A stretch of DNA of 64,000 nucleotides from JAMXLO01 sp963799415 (GCA_963799415.1 CAWCXI010000034.1:372001-436000), one strand, 5' to 3'; shown: positions 42,258 through 51,118, counted from the stretch's first letter. The notes: generated from the letters alone by a model not told the origin. Numbers and translations are program-made.

Positions 42258-44279
42258 TTACGCCGAGGTGGCCGGTGCCGGGGCTGATCGCTTCACTACC
42301 AGCCCCTGCCCGGTCGGCAATTCCAGCACCGTGTGCCCGCGGCCCCGCATGAACTCATCCGCCGCCACTTTCTGGTCGCGATAGCCAGCCCAGCCATAGT
42401 CATCGAACACAACCATTCCGCCTGGGCTGATCCGCTCGAACAGCACCTCCAGCGCCGCGCGCTCAGCCTGCGCATTGTTCATATCGACGTGCAGGAATGC
42501 GATGGTTCGGGGCGCACCCTCAGCCAGCACATCGGGGACCTTGCCGCAGGTGACCCGCACGTTCGGCCAGGCTCGGAACCGCGCGCGAACATGCTCGAAC
42601 AACTCCGGGGCGTGCGCCGGCAGACGCTTGCCCTCGCCCGCGCCGCCGGACGGATCGAACAGATCGTACAGAAAGCACTGTCGGCCGGGCAATCCGGCAA
42701 GAAAGCGCAGCATGACTGCCATCGAATAGCCCTGATAGCTGCCACATTCGACGAAATCGCCAGCGACCCCCAGGCAGCTTTCCGCCGACCAACACAGCGT
42801 ATGCGTGCGCCAGACGATAGCGAGCTCGACATCCGAGGGTTGCTCGGCCGCCACAGCCGCGACAAAGCGCGGCTCGGTCAGGAAGCCATGACTGTGGCTG
42901 TAGGTGATCAGGTTGTCAGCCAGGAACCACGGGTCGCGCGTATCGCCCACATGGGCGACCAGTGTGTTCAGAGCTTCCACGACGCCGGCATGCTGCTTCA
43001 GCCCCCAAAACAAATGCGGAACCCGCAGTTCCGCGGACGGTTCCCGCTCGGCCGTCGGCATCGGTTTCGGGACCGGGCGTTCTCCAGGCCTGGGCAGCAG
43101 CGCATCCAATTTACCTGGCACCGAGGCAGGCAGCATCGAGGCCGCAAGCCTCACTGCGTCCGCGACGGTTGCAATGCCTGCCTGCTCACCGTCCACCGCC
43201 AGACAGGTGGTCCGTCCGCTGGCGTCGGTCACCGGGCCACGGAAAGGAGCGTCGGGCGTCTGCCTCTTCGGCGGCAGATTGAAGCTATTCGTGTCAACAC
43301 CGTATTTCAGTCCAACCAGCCGCATCTCGGCGATGGTCCGGTCGTAGAGCCTGGGGTCCCGATTGGCTCCCAGTGCCATCCGCAACAGTACATTGCGCAT
43401 GTTGACGGTGATGTCGGGATCATCCTTGAAGAAGATCTCCTTGGCCGTCATCATCGCCGAAGCAACCGTCAGCTCAAGGTTCGCGGTGTCCAGGAAATAC
43501 TCCACCAGCTTCTGGCGCAGCTCCGGATTCTCGGCGTGATAGCGCTTCTGTAGCGGCACGCCATCGCTGCCGATAAAGAGGGCGTTGCCGTTGCTGTGGC
43601 CGGATGCACCACAGATCGACAATGGTCGATCGATTTGAAGGAACTCCTCCATGGCCCACAGGTTGGCGATACCCGAATGGACGTCCTGCACGGGACCGGC
43701 GAAGTACTGGCCGCCGCAGAACGCCTTCACCTTGTCGATCACGGAGCGGCGCACAAATGCGGCATTGTAGATCAGCGGCGTGCTCGTCCAGATGAGGGTC
43801 CCGTCATACAACTGCTGCAGTAGATCGCGGCAACGACGCATGGTGCCCGCAACAGGACCTGGCAGATTGATCAGCAGGCGGTTTCGCGCCACCACGCGCA
43901 AGGAACTCGGCCAGTCGTAATTGTGTGGCGCCCAGTGCAAGGCACCGAGAGTCGGTCGGCTCAGCATCACCGCGTCGGCGATCGCACAGGCGTCCGGCAT
44001 CATGCCGTCGTCGTCACCGATGAAGGCCACGAACTCACCGCTGCTGGCAGTCAACGCAGCCTCGAAGTTTGCCGAATAGGGTAAGGTGTTCGGCGAAGAC
44101 CTGAGCACGATGCGTGGCGATGCGAACGCGGCGACGACATCGTTGGTCGCTTGATCGTTGCCGTTGTTCTGGACGACGACCTCGAAGTCGGGATGGGTCT
44201 GCGCGAGGGCGGTCTCTATAGAGAACCGCAGGGTATCGGCACGCTGGCGAGTGGGAATCACGATGGAAAAGCGCGGCAT
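42258..44279 (-). CDS. Glycosyltransferase family 2 fused to a TylF-type methyltransferase domain
   Basis: A 673-residue two-domain enzyme. Residues 1 to about 330 are a GT-A fold glycosyltransferase: FSIVIPTRQRADTLRFSIET, VVVQNNGNDQATNDVVAAF and the D-x-D region EFVAFIGDDDGMMPDACAIA. A Pro-rich linker leads to a SAM-dependent methyltransferase from about residue 440: GDFVECGSYQGYSMAVMLRF, CFLYDLFDPSGGAGEGKRLP, FLHVDMNNAQAERAALEVLF and GGMVVFDDYGWAGYRDQKVA, as in TylF/macrocin O-methyltransferases. It probably adds and methylates a sugar on a surface glycan. AGGAG precedes ATG 44279. The alpha/beta hydrolase gene is 41 bp upstream. Confidence 0.88.
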   Translation of the reverse strand: MPRFSIVIPTRQRADTLRFSIETALAQTHPDFEVVVQNNGNDQATNDVVAAFASPRIVLRSSPNTLPYSANFEAALTASSGEFVAFIGDDDGMMPDACAIADAVMLSRPTLGALHWAPHNYDWPSSLRVVARNRLLINLPGPVAGTMRRCRDLLQQLYDGTLIWTSTPLIYNAAFVRRSVIDKVKAFCGGQYFAGPVQDVHSGIANLWAMEEFLQIDRPLSICGASGHSNGNALFIGSDGVPLQKRYHAENPELRQKLVEYFLDTANLELTVASAMMTAKEIFFKDDPDITVNMRNVLLRMALGANRDPRLYDRTIAEMRLVGLKYGVDTNSFNLPPKRQTPDAPFRGPVTDASGRTTCLAVDGEQAGIATVADAVRLAASMLPASVPGKLDALLPRPGERPVPKPMPTAEREPSAELRVPHLFWGLKQHAGVVEALNTLVAHVGDTRDPWFLADNLITYSHSHGFLTEPRFVAAVAAEQPSDVELAIVWRTHTLCWSAESCLGVAGDFVECGSYQGYSMAVMLRFLAGLPGRQCFLYDLFDPSGGAGEGKRLPAHAPELFEHVRARFRAWPNVRVTCGKVPDVLAEGAPRTIAFLHVDMNNAQAERAALEVLFERISPGGMVVFDDYGWAGYRDQKVAADEFMRGRGHTVLELPTGQGLVVKRSAPAPATSA

Positions 44280-44320
44280 TCGAGGCTCTCCTGCGGTTCA
44301 AGCGGTTCAAGCTGCATGCG

Positions 44321-45256
44321 TCATGCGTCGACCACCTGATCCACGATGAATGACTGCAACGCCGCCCGTGCGCCGTCCGGATTGTCCAGCAGAACGGCGT
44401 GGCCGGTCCCCAGGACACGCGGCGCCACCAGCAGCCGTGGGTTGGCCGCCCGCAACATGGCGACATCCGCCGCCGTGACAGCCGAGGCGGCTCCCGAAGA
44501 TCGTTGGTTGTCGCCCACGATGAGCAGACAATTGAACGGCGCCTGCCGCACCAGGTCATGGTGCAGCGTCGTGCGCACCACAGACGGATCGACCGGATCG
44601 AACCCCATGATCTCGACGCAGATGCGACGCTGATAGGGCCGACAACCGCCCGAGCGCCATGTCTCGCTGATCCACTCCGCCAGATCATTACGGGTAAGAT
44701 GGAAGGGTGTATCGAGCAGGACCACATTGTGGACCCGGTCCGGCCGCGATCGTGCCAGCGACAGCGCCACCAGGCCACCCAGAGATTCGCCTATGACGAA
44801 CAGGCTTCCGGCATGCTCCGGGGCAGGATCGAGCAGCGTGGCAAATTCCGCGGCGAACGCATCCAGCGACACGTCGGCCATCTCGCCCGACGCGCCATGG
44901 CCGGGCAACTCGCACAGCACGATGTCGAACAGATCGGCAAACGCCAGCACGCGCATGGCGGTTAGCGGCAGAAATGTGAGCAGGCCTGGCAGGAACAGCG
45001 CGACAGGCTTGCCTGGCCGCGGGTGCGCCGGGATGCGGAAGACGCTGACATCCATCGTGCAGGCCCGGATGATGCCGCCTCTGCCGGTCAGGTCCTCGCG
45101 CTGCGTCCGGATGGCCGTTGCAGCCAGTGCGTGGAACTGCGCGATTGCCTCCAGCCGATGGCCGGTCTCATGCAGTCGATTGATGCGCTGCATCTCCGCA
45201 ATCAGCCAAGGAATGGCAGCGGCAATTCCTTGTTCCGGCCGATCTTCGTGGACCAT
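44321..45256 (-). CDS. Alpha/beta hydrolase
   Basis: A 311-residue alpha/beta-fold protein. An N-terminal helical extension (IAAAIPWLIAEMQRINRLHE) precedes the core with KPVALFLPGLLTFLPLTAMR, VLCELPGHGASGEMADVSLD, the nucleophile elbow FVIGESLGGLVALSLARSRP and terminal His in PRVLGTGHAVLLDNPDGARA. Substrate unknown. It lies upstream of the glycosyltransferase-methyltransferase on the same strand, 41 bp apart, so it may remove or transfer acyl groups in the same glycan pathway; this is inference from position only. Confidence 0.82.
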   Translation of the reverse strand: MVHEDRPEQGIAAAIPWLIAEMQRINRLHETGHRLEAIAQFHALAATAIRTQREDLTGRGGIIRACTMDVSVFRIPAHPRPGKPVALFLPGLLTFLPLTAMRVLAFADLFDIVLCELPGHGASGEMADVSLDAFAAEFATLLDPAPEHAGSLFVIGESLGGLVALSLARSRPDRVHNVVLLDTPFHLTRNDLAEWISETWRSGGCRPYQRRICVEIMGFDPVDPSVVRTTLHHDLVRQAPFNCLLIVGDNQRSSGAASAVTAADVAMLRAANPRLLVAPRVLGTGHAVLLDNPDGARAALQSFIVDQVVDA

Positions 45257-45429
45257 GGCGTCCTGTCACGTCCGGTGATGACCGTGCGCAAGCGCAGGTC
45301 ATTGCGGACTGTGCGGCGAATTCGTGAAGCCCCGGTGAACGGGAGCGGTCGCCCCACGACGATGGCGGGGCGGCAAAAACCCCTCTAGGCTCGCATCAGA
45401 TCGGCAACCACACCGGCAGGAGTACGGAC

Positions 45430-46275
45430 ATGGATTTTGGCGCATCGATGTTCTTCACGGACTACTCGATGACATCAGCGGAACTCGCCCAGGCGTTGGA
45501 GGCGCGCGGCTTTGAATCGGTCTGGGCGCCGGAGCATTCTCACATTCCCACCTCGCGCCGGTCGCCATTTCCGGGCGGTGGTGATCTGCCCAAGCAGTAT
45601 TACGACGCGATGGACCCGTTCGTGACGCTGACCGCGGCGGCCATGGCCACCAAGAACCTGAAGGTCGGCACCGGCGTCTGTCTGGTGAACCAACGCGATC
45701 CGATCCAGACGGCCAAGCTGGTGGCCTCGATCGACCAGGTGTCCGGCGGCCGCTTCCTGTTCGGGATCGGCGTCGGCTGGAACGCCGAGGAGATGGAAGA
45801 CCACGGCACGGCGTTCACCACGCGCGCCAAGCTGGTACGCGAGCGCGTCGAGGCGATGAAGGCGATCTGGACCAAGAGCAAGGCCGAGTACCACGGCGAG
45901 TTCGTCAACTTCCCGGAGATGATGGCATGGCCGAAGTGCGTGCAGAAACCGCATGCACCGGTGATCGTCGGCGGCGCTTTCCCGCAGGCTGCGCGGCGTG
46001 CGGCGCGCTATGGCGACGGCTGGATTCCGCTGGCAGGTCGCGGCGATATCCTGACCTCCATGACGAAGTTCCGTGAGATGCTGAAGGCGGCCGGGCGCGA
46101 CGAAGCCTCTTGTCCGATCACGCTGTTCGGCTGCGCCGACGATGCCGACACGCTGAAACGCTACCGCGACCTGGGCGTCGTGCGCGCTTGCGTCAGCCTG
46201 CCGGCGGCGAAGGGCGATGCCGTGCTGCCGACCCTCGACAAATGGGCGGGACTGATCCGTCAGGTCAACGGCTGA
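45430..46275 (+). CDS. LLM-class flavin-dependent oxidoreductase (TIGR03619-like), first of a tandem pair
   Basis: A 281-residue luciferase-like monooxygenase/F420-type oxidoreductase. Motifs: MDFGASMFFTDYSMTSAELA, GFESVWAPEHSHIPTSRRSP, KVGTGVCLVNQRDPIQTAKL, SGGRFLFGIGVGWNAEEMED and APVIVGGAFPQAARRAARYG. The cofactor could be FMN or F420; no F420 genes are visible. AGGAG lies before ATG 45430. The next gene, 31 bp downstream, is a close paralogue with the same motifs, so the pair arose by duplication. Confidence 0.88.
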   Translation: MDFGASMFFTDYSMTSAELAQALEARGFESVWAPEHSHIPTSRRSPFPGGGDLPKQYYDAMDPFVTLTAAAMATKNLKVGTGVCLVNQRDPIQTAKLVASIDQVSGGRFLFGIGVGWNAEEMEDHGTAFTTRAKLVRERVEAMKAIWTKSKAEYHGEFVNFPEMMAWPKCVQKPHAPVIVGGAFPQAARRAARYGDGWIPLAGRGDILTSMTKFREMLKAAGRDEASCPITLFGCADDADTLKRYRDLGVVRACVSLPAAKGDAVLPTLDKWAGLIRQVNG

Positions 46276-46306
46276 ACCACCGCCAAACATACAGGAAGGA
46301 AAGACG

Positions 46307-47165
46307 ATGCATTTCGGCGCGTCGATGTTCTTCACCGACTATTCGATGACTGCAGCCGAGTTGGCGCAGGCGCTCGAAGCCCGCGGCTTCGAATCAGTCT
46401 GGGCAGCCGAGCACTCGCACATCCCGACCTCGCGGCGCTCGCCGTGGGGCGGAGGCGGCGAACTGCCGAAGCAGTATTATGACGTGATGGACCCGTTCGT
46501 GACCCTGACGGCCGCCGCCGTCGCGACCAAGACTTCTGAAGGTCGGCACCGGCGTCTGCCTGGTGAACCAGCGCGACACGATCCAGACCGCGAAGCTGGT
46601 GGCCTCGATCGATCAGGTGTCTGGCGGCCGCTTCCTGTTCGGCATCGGCATCGGCTGGAATGCCGAGGAGATGGAGGACCACGGCACGGTGTTCGCCACA
46701 CGCGCCAAGCTGGTGCGCGAACGCGTCGAGGCGATGAAGGCGGTCTGGACCAAGAGCAAGGCCGAATACCACGGCGAGCTGGTCAACTTCCCCGAGATGA
46801 TGGCCTGGCCGAAGCCGGCACAGAAGCCACATCCGCCGGTGATCATCGGTGGCGCCTTCCCGCAGGCTGCGCGGCGCGCGGTGCGTTATGGCGACGGCTG
46901 GATCCCGCTGGCTGGCCGGCCGGATCAGTACGGCGACGTGTTCGATGTCGTGCCGAAATTCCGCGTGATGTTGAAGGAGGCCGGTCGCGACGAGGCGTCA
47001 TGCCCGGTGACGCTGTTCAACGTGCGGGAGGACGCAGATCTGCTAAAGCGCTACCGCGATCTCGGCGCGGTTCGCGTCAGCGTAAGCCTGCCAGCCGAAA
47101 AGGCAGACAAGACGCTGCCCGTGCTGGATCGCTGGGCCAAGCTGATCAGCGAGATCAATGGCTGA
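46307..47165 (+). pseudogene. LLM-class flavin-dependent oxidoreductase, second of tandem pair, +1 frameshift
   Basis: Paralogue of the preceding gene. The first frame opens MHFGASMFFTDYSMTAAELA and loses homology after AAAVATKT; the second frame resumes with QRDTIQTAKLVASIDQVSGG, FGIGIGWNAEEMEDHG and PPVIIGGAFPQAARRAVRYG to the end. One extra T at about 46533-46536 accounts for it (repaired: TKTLKVGTGVCLVNQRD), and total length is 3n+1. GGAAGGAA precedes ATG 46307. If the base is an error, two working paralogues are present. Confidence 0.85.
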
Positions 47166-47187
47166 GTCACGGCTGCGGGAGAACCAG

Positions 47188-47412
47188 ATGTCCGAAACAG
47201 TCGATGCGCTGCTGAGCGACCTGCTCCATTGGCTGGCGCGAGAGGCGCGGCCTTACCATGAGGTGATGGATGCCTGGCGCACGTCGTGCCCTCGCCTGCC
47301 AGTGTGGGAAGACGCGAACGAGCGCGGTCTCATCGAACACACGCGGATCGATGGCTGCGCGATAGTCCGTATCACCCCGGCGGGCCGTGAGTTCCTGACG
47401 CAGCGACACTGA
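47188..47412 (+). CDS. Small conserved hypothetical protein (winged-helix-like)
   Basis: 74 residues: LLSDLLHWLAREARPYHEVM, DAWRTSCPRLPVWEDANERG and VRITPAGREFL. The sequence resembles a recurring alphaproteobacterial family of very small proteins with the WRTSCPRLPVWEDA block and a C-terminal TPAGRxFL as in winged-helix regulators. ATG 47188 follows GGGAGAACC; an in-frame ATG at 47158 overlaps the previous gene. Function unknown. Confidence 0.65.
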   Translation: MSETVDALLSDLLHWLAREARPYHEVMDAWRTSCPRLPVWEDANERGLIEHTRIDGCAIVRITPAGREFLTQRH

Positions 47413-47428
47413 TCGTCGCACGCAATAA

Positions 47429-47490
47429 GCAACCATATGGTTGCGTATTGCCGGAACCGGACTACATAGACAGGCAACCAGGAGGTTGCC
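47429..47490 (+). promoter_or_regulatory. Promoter with two palindromic operators for the SRPBCC/ArsR unit
   Basis: GCAACCATATGGTTGC (47429-47444) is a perfect palindrome. A second one, GGCAACC-AGGA-GGTTGCC (47473-47490), shares its half-sites and covers the ribosome binding site of the SRPBCC gene. Between them TTGCGT (47441-47446) and TACATA (47463-47468), 16 bp apart, can serve as -35 and -10. The ArsR repressor encoded downstream is the obvious ligand: a dimer on each site would block both transcription and, by position, translation initiation signals. Confidence 0.65.
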
Positions 47491-47491
47491 G

Positions 47492-47944
47492 ATGGAAGAT
47501 CGCATCGAGAAGCGGATTGAACTGAAGGCGCCGGCGTCGCGCGTGTGGCGGGCGTTGACCGATCACCGAGAGTTCGGCACGTGGTTTCGCGTCGCGCTGG
47601 AAGGCCCGTTCGTGCCGGGGCAGCAGGTTCGTGGCCGGATCACCTGGCCGGGCGCCGAGCACCTGATCATGACTGTGACGGTTCAGCGCATGGAGCCCGA
47701 ACGGCTGTTCTCGTTCACCTGGCACCCCTACGCCATCGACCCGGCCGTCGACTACTCCTCAGAGCCGGTGACGCTGGTTGAGTTCACGCTCGAAGCTATT
47801 GCGGGGGGAACGCTGCTGACAGTGGTCGAATTGGGATTTGCCGCGCTTCCGGCGCATCGGCGCGACGTTGCATTCCGCATGAACGCCAGTGGCTGGTCGA
47901 TCCAAGTACAGAATATATCGCAACACCTTGGCGACACGGCATAG
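47492..47944 (+). CDS. SRPBCC (AHSA1/START-like) domain protein
   Basis: A 150-residue helix-grip protein of the AHSA1-like SRPBCC group. Typical pattern: IEKRIELKAPASRVWRALTD, FGTWFRVALEGPFVPGQQVR, EPERLFSFTWHPY and VEFTLEAIAGGTLLTVVELG. Such proteins bind hydrophobic ligands; they are often paired with an ArsR regulator, as here. ATG 47492 lies directly behind GGAGG in the second palindrome. Its 3' end overlaps the regulator start. Confidence 0.85.
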   Translation: MEDRIEKRIELKAPASRVWRALTDHREFGTWFRVALEGPFVPGQQVRGRITWPGAEHLIMTVTVQRMEPERLFSFTWHPYAIDPAVDYSSEPVTLVEFTLEAIAGGTLLTVVELGFAALPAHRRDVAFRMNASGWSIQVQNISQHLGDTA

Positions 47945-48269
47945 AACGCGCGCCCCGCGCATCGATCCGTCAGCAGTGTTTGCCGCGCTGGGCGACACCA
48001 CGCGGCTCTCATTGATCCGCAGGCTCAGCGACGGCATGCCGCTGTCCATCGCGCGACTTGCGGAAGGATCGGCACTCTCGCGGCAGGCGGTCACCAAGCA
48101 TCTGCATGTACTGGCGAGCGCGGGTGTCGTAGGACGCGAGCGGTGTGGACGCGAAAGTCTCTATCGCCTGGAGCCCGTGCGCATCGAGGAAATGCGCGCG
48201 TATCTCGACGGCATCTCACGACACTGGGATGATGCGCTCGCGCGCCTCAAGGCACTCGTCGAGGGCTAA
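47928..48269 (+). CDS. ArsR-family transcriptional regulator (SRPBCC-associated)
   Basis: Winged-helix repressor: AVFAALGDTTRLSLIRRLSD, recognition region ARLAEGSALSRQAVTKHLHV, wing VVGRERCGRESLYRLEP, and a C-terminal dimer helix (YLDGISRHWDDALARLKAL). No metal-binding Cys cluster of classic ArsR is visible. The start is uncertain: TTG 47928 (16-bp overlap with the SRPBCC gene) or GTG 47889; no ATG. It most likely represses its own operon through the palindromes at 47429-47490. Confidence 0.82.
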   Translation: MATRHRTRAPRIDPSAVFAALGDTTRLSLIRRLSDGMPLSIARLAEGSALSRQAVTKHLHVLASAGVVGRERCGRESLYRLEPVRIEEMRAYLDGISRHWDDALARLKALVEG

Positions 48270-48277
48270 TGTGGCGG

Positions 48278-48877
48278 TCATGGTGCGGTGGCATGTTCCT
48301 CGCGTGCCGCCGTCCACACCTGGCGGGCGGCCTCCGCGTTCATCACCATGATGCCGAGGCCGACGATCAGGTCCGGCCAGACCGAATGCCAGAACAGAGC
48401 GGTCACCAGGCCCGCAGCGATTATCGCGACGTTCGCGAGTGCGTCGTTGCGGGCCGACAGGAAGGCTGCCCGCGTCAGGCTGCCGCGGTGGTGGCGATAG
48501 CTGGCGAGGATGAACGCGCAGAACAGATTGATCGCCAGAGCGCCGAGGCCGGTCACTGACAGCGGCAGTGGCGCGGGCACCGACGGTGCCATGAACTTCG
48601 TCCATGCGGTCCAGATCGTGGCCAGCCCAGGCACCAGCAGGATGCCCGCCAGCGCCATGCCAAGCCGCGCACGGCCACGCGGCGTCCAGCCCAGTGCGAC
48701 CGCAATCAGCAGATTGACCGAGGCGTCTTCCAGGAAGTCGATGCTGTCGGCGAACAGCGACACCGAGCCGATCGTGACGGCGACTGCGAACTCGATACCG
48801 AAATAGCCGAGGTTCAGCAGCGCGACGAGCCGAACTGCGCCGCGCAACCGCGCATCTTGTGTGGATGGCAGAGCCAC
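48278..48877 (-). CDS. Cation diffusion facilitator-like transporter (short, lacks C-terminal domain)
   Basis: A 199-residue membrane protein with five to six helices, resembling the membrane half of CDF metal exporters: LVALLNLGYFGIEFAVAVTI, SLFADSIDFLEDASVNLLIA (the helix II metal site in the SxxxxxDxxxD style) and LSARNDALANVAIIAAGLVT with SVWPDLIVGLGIMVMNAE. The cytoplasmic C-terminal domain is absent. Start GTG 48877, chosen for AGGAGG 4 nt upstream; an in-frame ATG at 48934 would collide with the divergent gene. Metal specificity unknown. Confidence 0.8.
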   Translation of the reverse strand: MALPSTQDARLRGAVRLVALLNLGYFGIEFAVAVTIGSVSLFADSIDFLEDASVNLLIAVALGWTPRGRARLGMALAGILLVPGLATIWTAWTKFMAPSVPAPLPLSVTGLGALAINLFCAFILASYRHHRGSLTRAAFLSARNDALANVAIIAAGLVTALFWHSVWPDLIVGLGIMVMNAEAARQVWTAAREEHATAP

Positions 48878-48932
48878 TGGACCTCCTGGCTTCGCACGAG
48901 CACTCTTCCGATCGAGCGATCGGAATGCTGCC

Positions 48933-49727
48933 ATGCCGAAGACGTACGCGACATTACAGACATCAGAGCCACAGCCGAACACGCTGCTGGTCACGCTGAC
49001 CCGCCCCGAGGTCGCGAACGCGATGAATACGCAGATGGGCCTCGACCTGCTCGACCTGTTCCATACGATCGCCGGCGCGCCCAACGAACAGCGCTGCATC
49101 GTGCTCACTGGCGCCGGTTCGCGCGCATTCTGTGCCGGCGGCGACCTTAAAGAGCGCAACGGCATGACCGATCAGCAGTGGCAGGACCAGCACCTGATCT
49201 TCGAGCGCGCCATTCGTGCCATCATCCATTGCCCGGTACCGATCGTCGCCGCGGTGAATGGCGCCGCCTATGCCGGTGGCATGGAAATCTCGCTGTGCGC
49301 CGACTTCATCTATGCAGCCGAGCACGCCCGCTTCGCGTTGACAGAGGTCACGCTCGGCATCATGCCCGGCGCCGGTGGCACGCAGACGCTGCCGCGCGCG
49401 GTGGGCGCGCGACGGGCGAAGGAGATCCTGCTCACCGGCAGGCCGTTCACCGCACAGCATGCGTTCGAGTGGGGCATGGTGAACCGCATCTGCCAGGCCG
49501 ATACGCTGCTGGCCGATGCACTCGAGACCGCAGCCACCATCGCGAACAACGCGCCTATTTCGACACGGCAGATCAAACAGTCGGTGAACTACGGGCTGAA
49601 CATGGACCTCGCCAGCGGCATGATGTTCGAGATCGAGGCGTATAACCGCATGGTGCCAACCGAGGACCGCCGCGAGGGCATTCGCGCGTTCAACGAGAAG
49701 CGCAAACCGCAATTCCAGGGACGTTGA
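48933..49727 (+). CDS. Enoyl-CoA hydratase/isomerase family protein
   Basis: A 264-residue crotonase-fold enzyme acting on acyl-CoA. It shows TRPEVANAMNTQMGLDLLDL, oxyanion-hole segments GSRAFCAGGDLKERNG and VAAVNGAAYAGGMEISLCAD, and the catalytic region ALTEVTLGIMPGAGGTQTLP with the Glu typical of hydratases. ATG 48933 (MPKTYATL) is used; the start overlaps nothing on this strand. The MmgE/PrpD gene follows 11 bp later, so both likely serve one catabolic route. Confidence 0.9.
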   Translation: MPKTYATLQTSEPQPNTLLVTLTRPEVANAMNTQMGLDLLDLFHTIAGAPNEQRCIVLTGAGSRAFCAGGDLKERNGMTDQQWQDQHLIFERAIRAIIHCPVPIVAAVNGAAYAGGMEISLCADFIYAAEHARFALTEVTLGIMPGAGGTQTLPRAVGARRAKEILLTGRPFTAQHAFEWGMVNRICQADTLLADALETAATIANNAPISTRQIKQSVNYGLNMDLASGMMFEIEAYNRMVPTEDRREGIRAFNEKRKPQFQGR

Positions 49728-49738
49728 GAGGAAACGAC

Positions 49739-51118
49739 ATGAACGTCATCACCGACATCACTTCCCAGGGTATGTCAGATGGCCTCACCCGCGCATTAGC
49801 CGAACAGGCGCGCACGCTGAGCTACACCGATCTGCCGGACGATGTGCGCATGTTGGCGCGGCAATGCGTGCTGGATTACGTCGCGTGCACGCTCGCTGGA
49901 GCGAAGGACGAGCTGACCGATATCCTGCTGGCGGAAGCGCAGGAACAAGGCGGTGGTCCGATCGCGACGGTGATCGGACATTCGACGCGCCTGCCGGTGC
50001 TGTCTGCCGCACTGGTGAACGGCGCCGCGTCGCATGCACTCGACTTCGATGACGTGAACATAGCGATGACCGGTCATCCATCGGTGGTGCTGTTGTCGGC
50101 ACTGCTGGCAGTGGCCGAAGAGCGTGGCAGTGCAGGACGAGATGTTCTGACGGCTTTCGTCGCGGGCTACGAATTGCAATGTAGGCTGGGCCTGCTGCTC
50201 GCGCCTGGCCATTACAACGTACTCGGCTTCCATGCCACCGGCACACTCGGCAGCTTTGGCGCGGCCACGGCGTGCGCGCATCTGCTCGGGCTGGACGCGG
50301 AGAAATTCGCGACCGCCCTCGGCATCGCTGGAACCCAGGCGGCAGGGCTGAAGTCGATGTTCGGCACGATGTGCAAGCCGCTGCATGCCGGAAAGGCGGC
50401 GTATCATGGCCTGCTTGCGGCGCGGTTGGCGCAGCGCGGCTTCACCAGCCGCGGCGATGTGCTGGAGTGCCCACAGGGCTTCGCTCGCACGCACAGCCCC
50501 GACTTCAATCCGGCCGACGCACTGGCCGAGCCGCCTGGCGGTTTCCATATCCGCAACAACCTCTTCAAGTACCACGCCGCCTGCTACATGACGCACGCGC
50601 CAATCGAGGCGGCACGCAAGCTGCGTGAGCAGCACGGCCTGACGCCCGACAGCATCGCGCGCATCCGACTAAGTCTGGATGAAACCTGTGACCGCATCTG
50701 CAACATACCCGCGCCGCGCACCGGGCTTGAGGCGAAGTTCAGCCTGCGCCTGACCACGGCGATGGCGCTGGCCGGCGTGAATACCGGTGGTCTGGCCAGC
50801 TACTCTGAGGCGACGGCTGTCGATCCCACTCTCATCGCTCTGCGCGACAAGGTGGAATTCAATTTCCAGAATGGCCGTCCCAATACGATCGCCGATCTGG
50901 AACTGGTGCTGACCGACGGTCGACGCGTCACGGCAACCCATGATTCCGGCGTTCCCGCAACCGATATCGCCGAACAGGGCCGACGGCTTGAGGAAAAATT
51001 CACCTCGCTCGCGGAACCGATACTGGGTGCGGCGACGACACGCGACCTGGTCGACCAAATCGGAAGGTTCGATGCGCTGAGGGATCTACGGGGCGTCATG
51101 CGCATGTGCGGAACCTGA
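49739..51118 (+). CDS. MmgE/PrpD family protein
   Basis: A 459-residue member of the MmgE/PrpD superfamily (2-methylcitrate dehydratase-like, iron-free). Visible are VLDYVACTLAGAKDELTDIL, ALVNGAASHALDFDDVNIAM with the active-site HALDFDD, GFHATGTLGSFGAATACAHL, FGTMCKPLHAGKAAYHGLLA and FKYHAACYMTHAPIEAARKL. ATG 49739 is preceded by GAGAGGA. No prpB or prpC is present, so use in the methylcitrate cycle is unlikely; many alphaproteobacterial paralogues act on other dicarboxylates. Confidence 0.9.
   Translation: MNVITDITSQGMSDGLTRALAEQARTLSYTDLPDDVRMLARQCVLDYVACTLAGAKDELTDILLAEAQEQGGGPIATVIGHSTRLPVLSAALVNGAASHALDFDDVNIAMTGHPSVVLLSALLAVAEERGSAGRDVLTAFVAGYELQCRLGLLLAPGHYNVLGFHATGTLGSFGAATACAHLLGLDAEKFATALGIAGTQAAGLKSMFGTMCKPLHAGKAAYHGLLAARLAQRGFTSRGDVLECPQGFARTHSPDFNPADALAEPPGGFHIRNNLFKYHAACYMTHAPIEAARKLREQHGLTPDSIARIRLSLDETCDRICNIPAPRTGLEAKFSLRLTTAMALAGVNTGGLASYSEATAVDPTLIALRDKVEFNFQNGRPNTIADLELVLTDGRRVTATHDSGVPATDIAEQGRRLEEKFTSLAEPILGAATTRDLVDQIGRFDALRDLRGVMRMCGT

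Noticed and set aside
4609..46536. Programmed +1 frameshifting as explanation for the split genes
   Set aside because: The shift sites share no common slippery motif or downstream structure, and the affected families are not known to use recoding.
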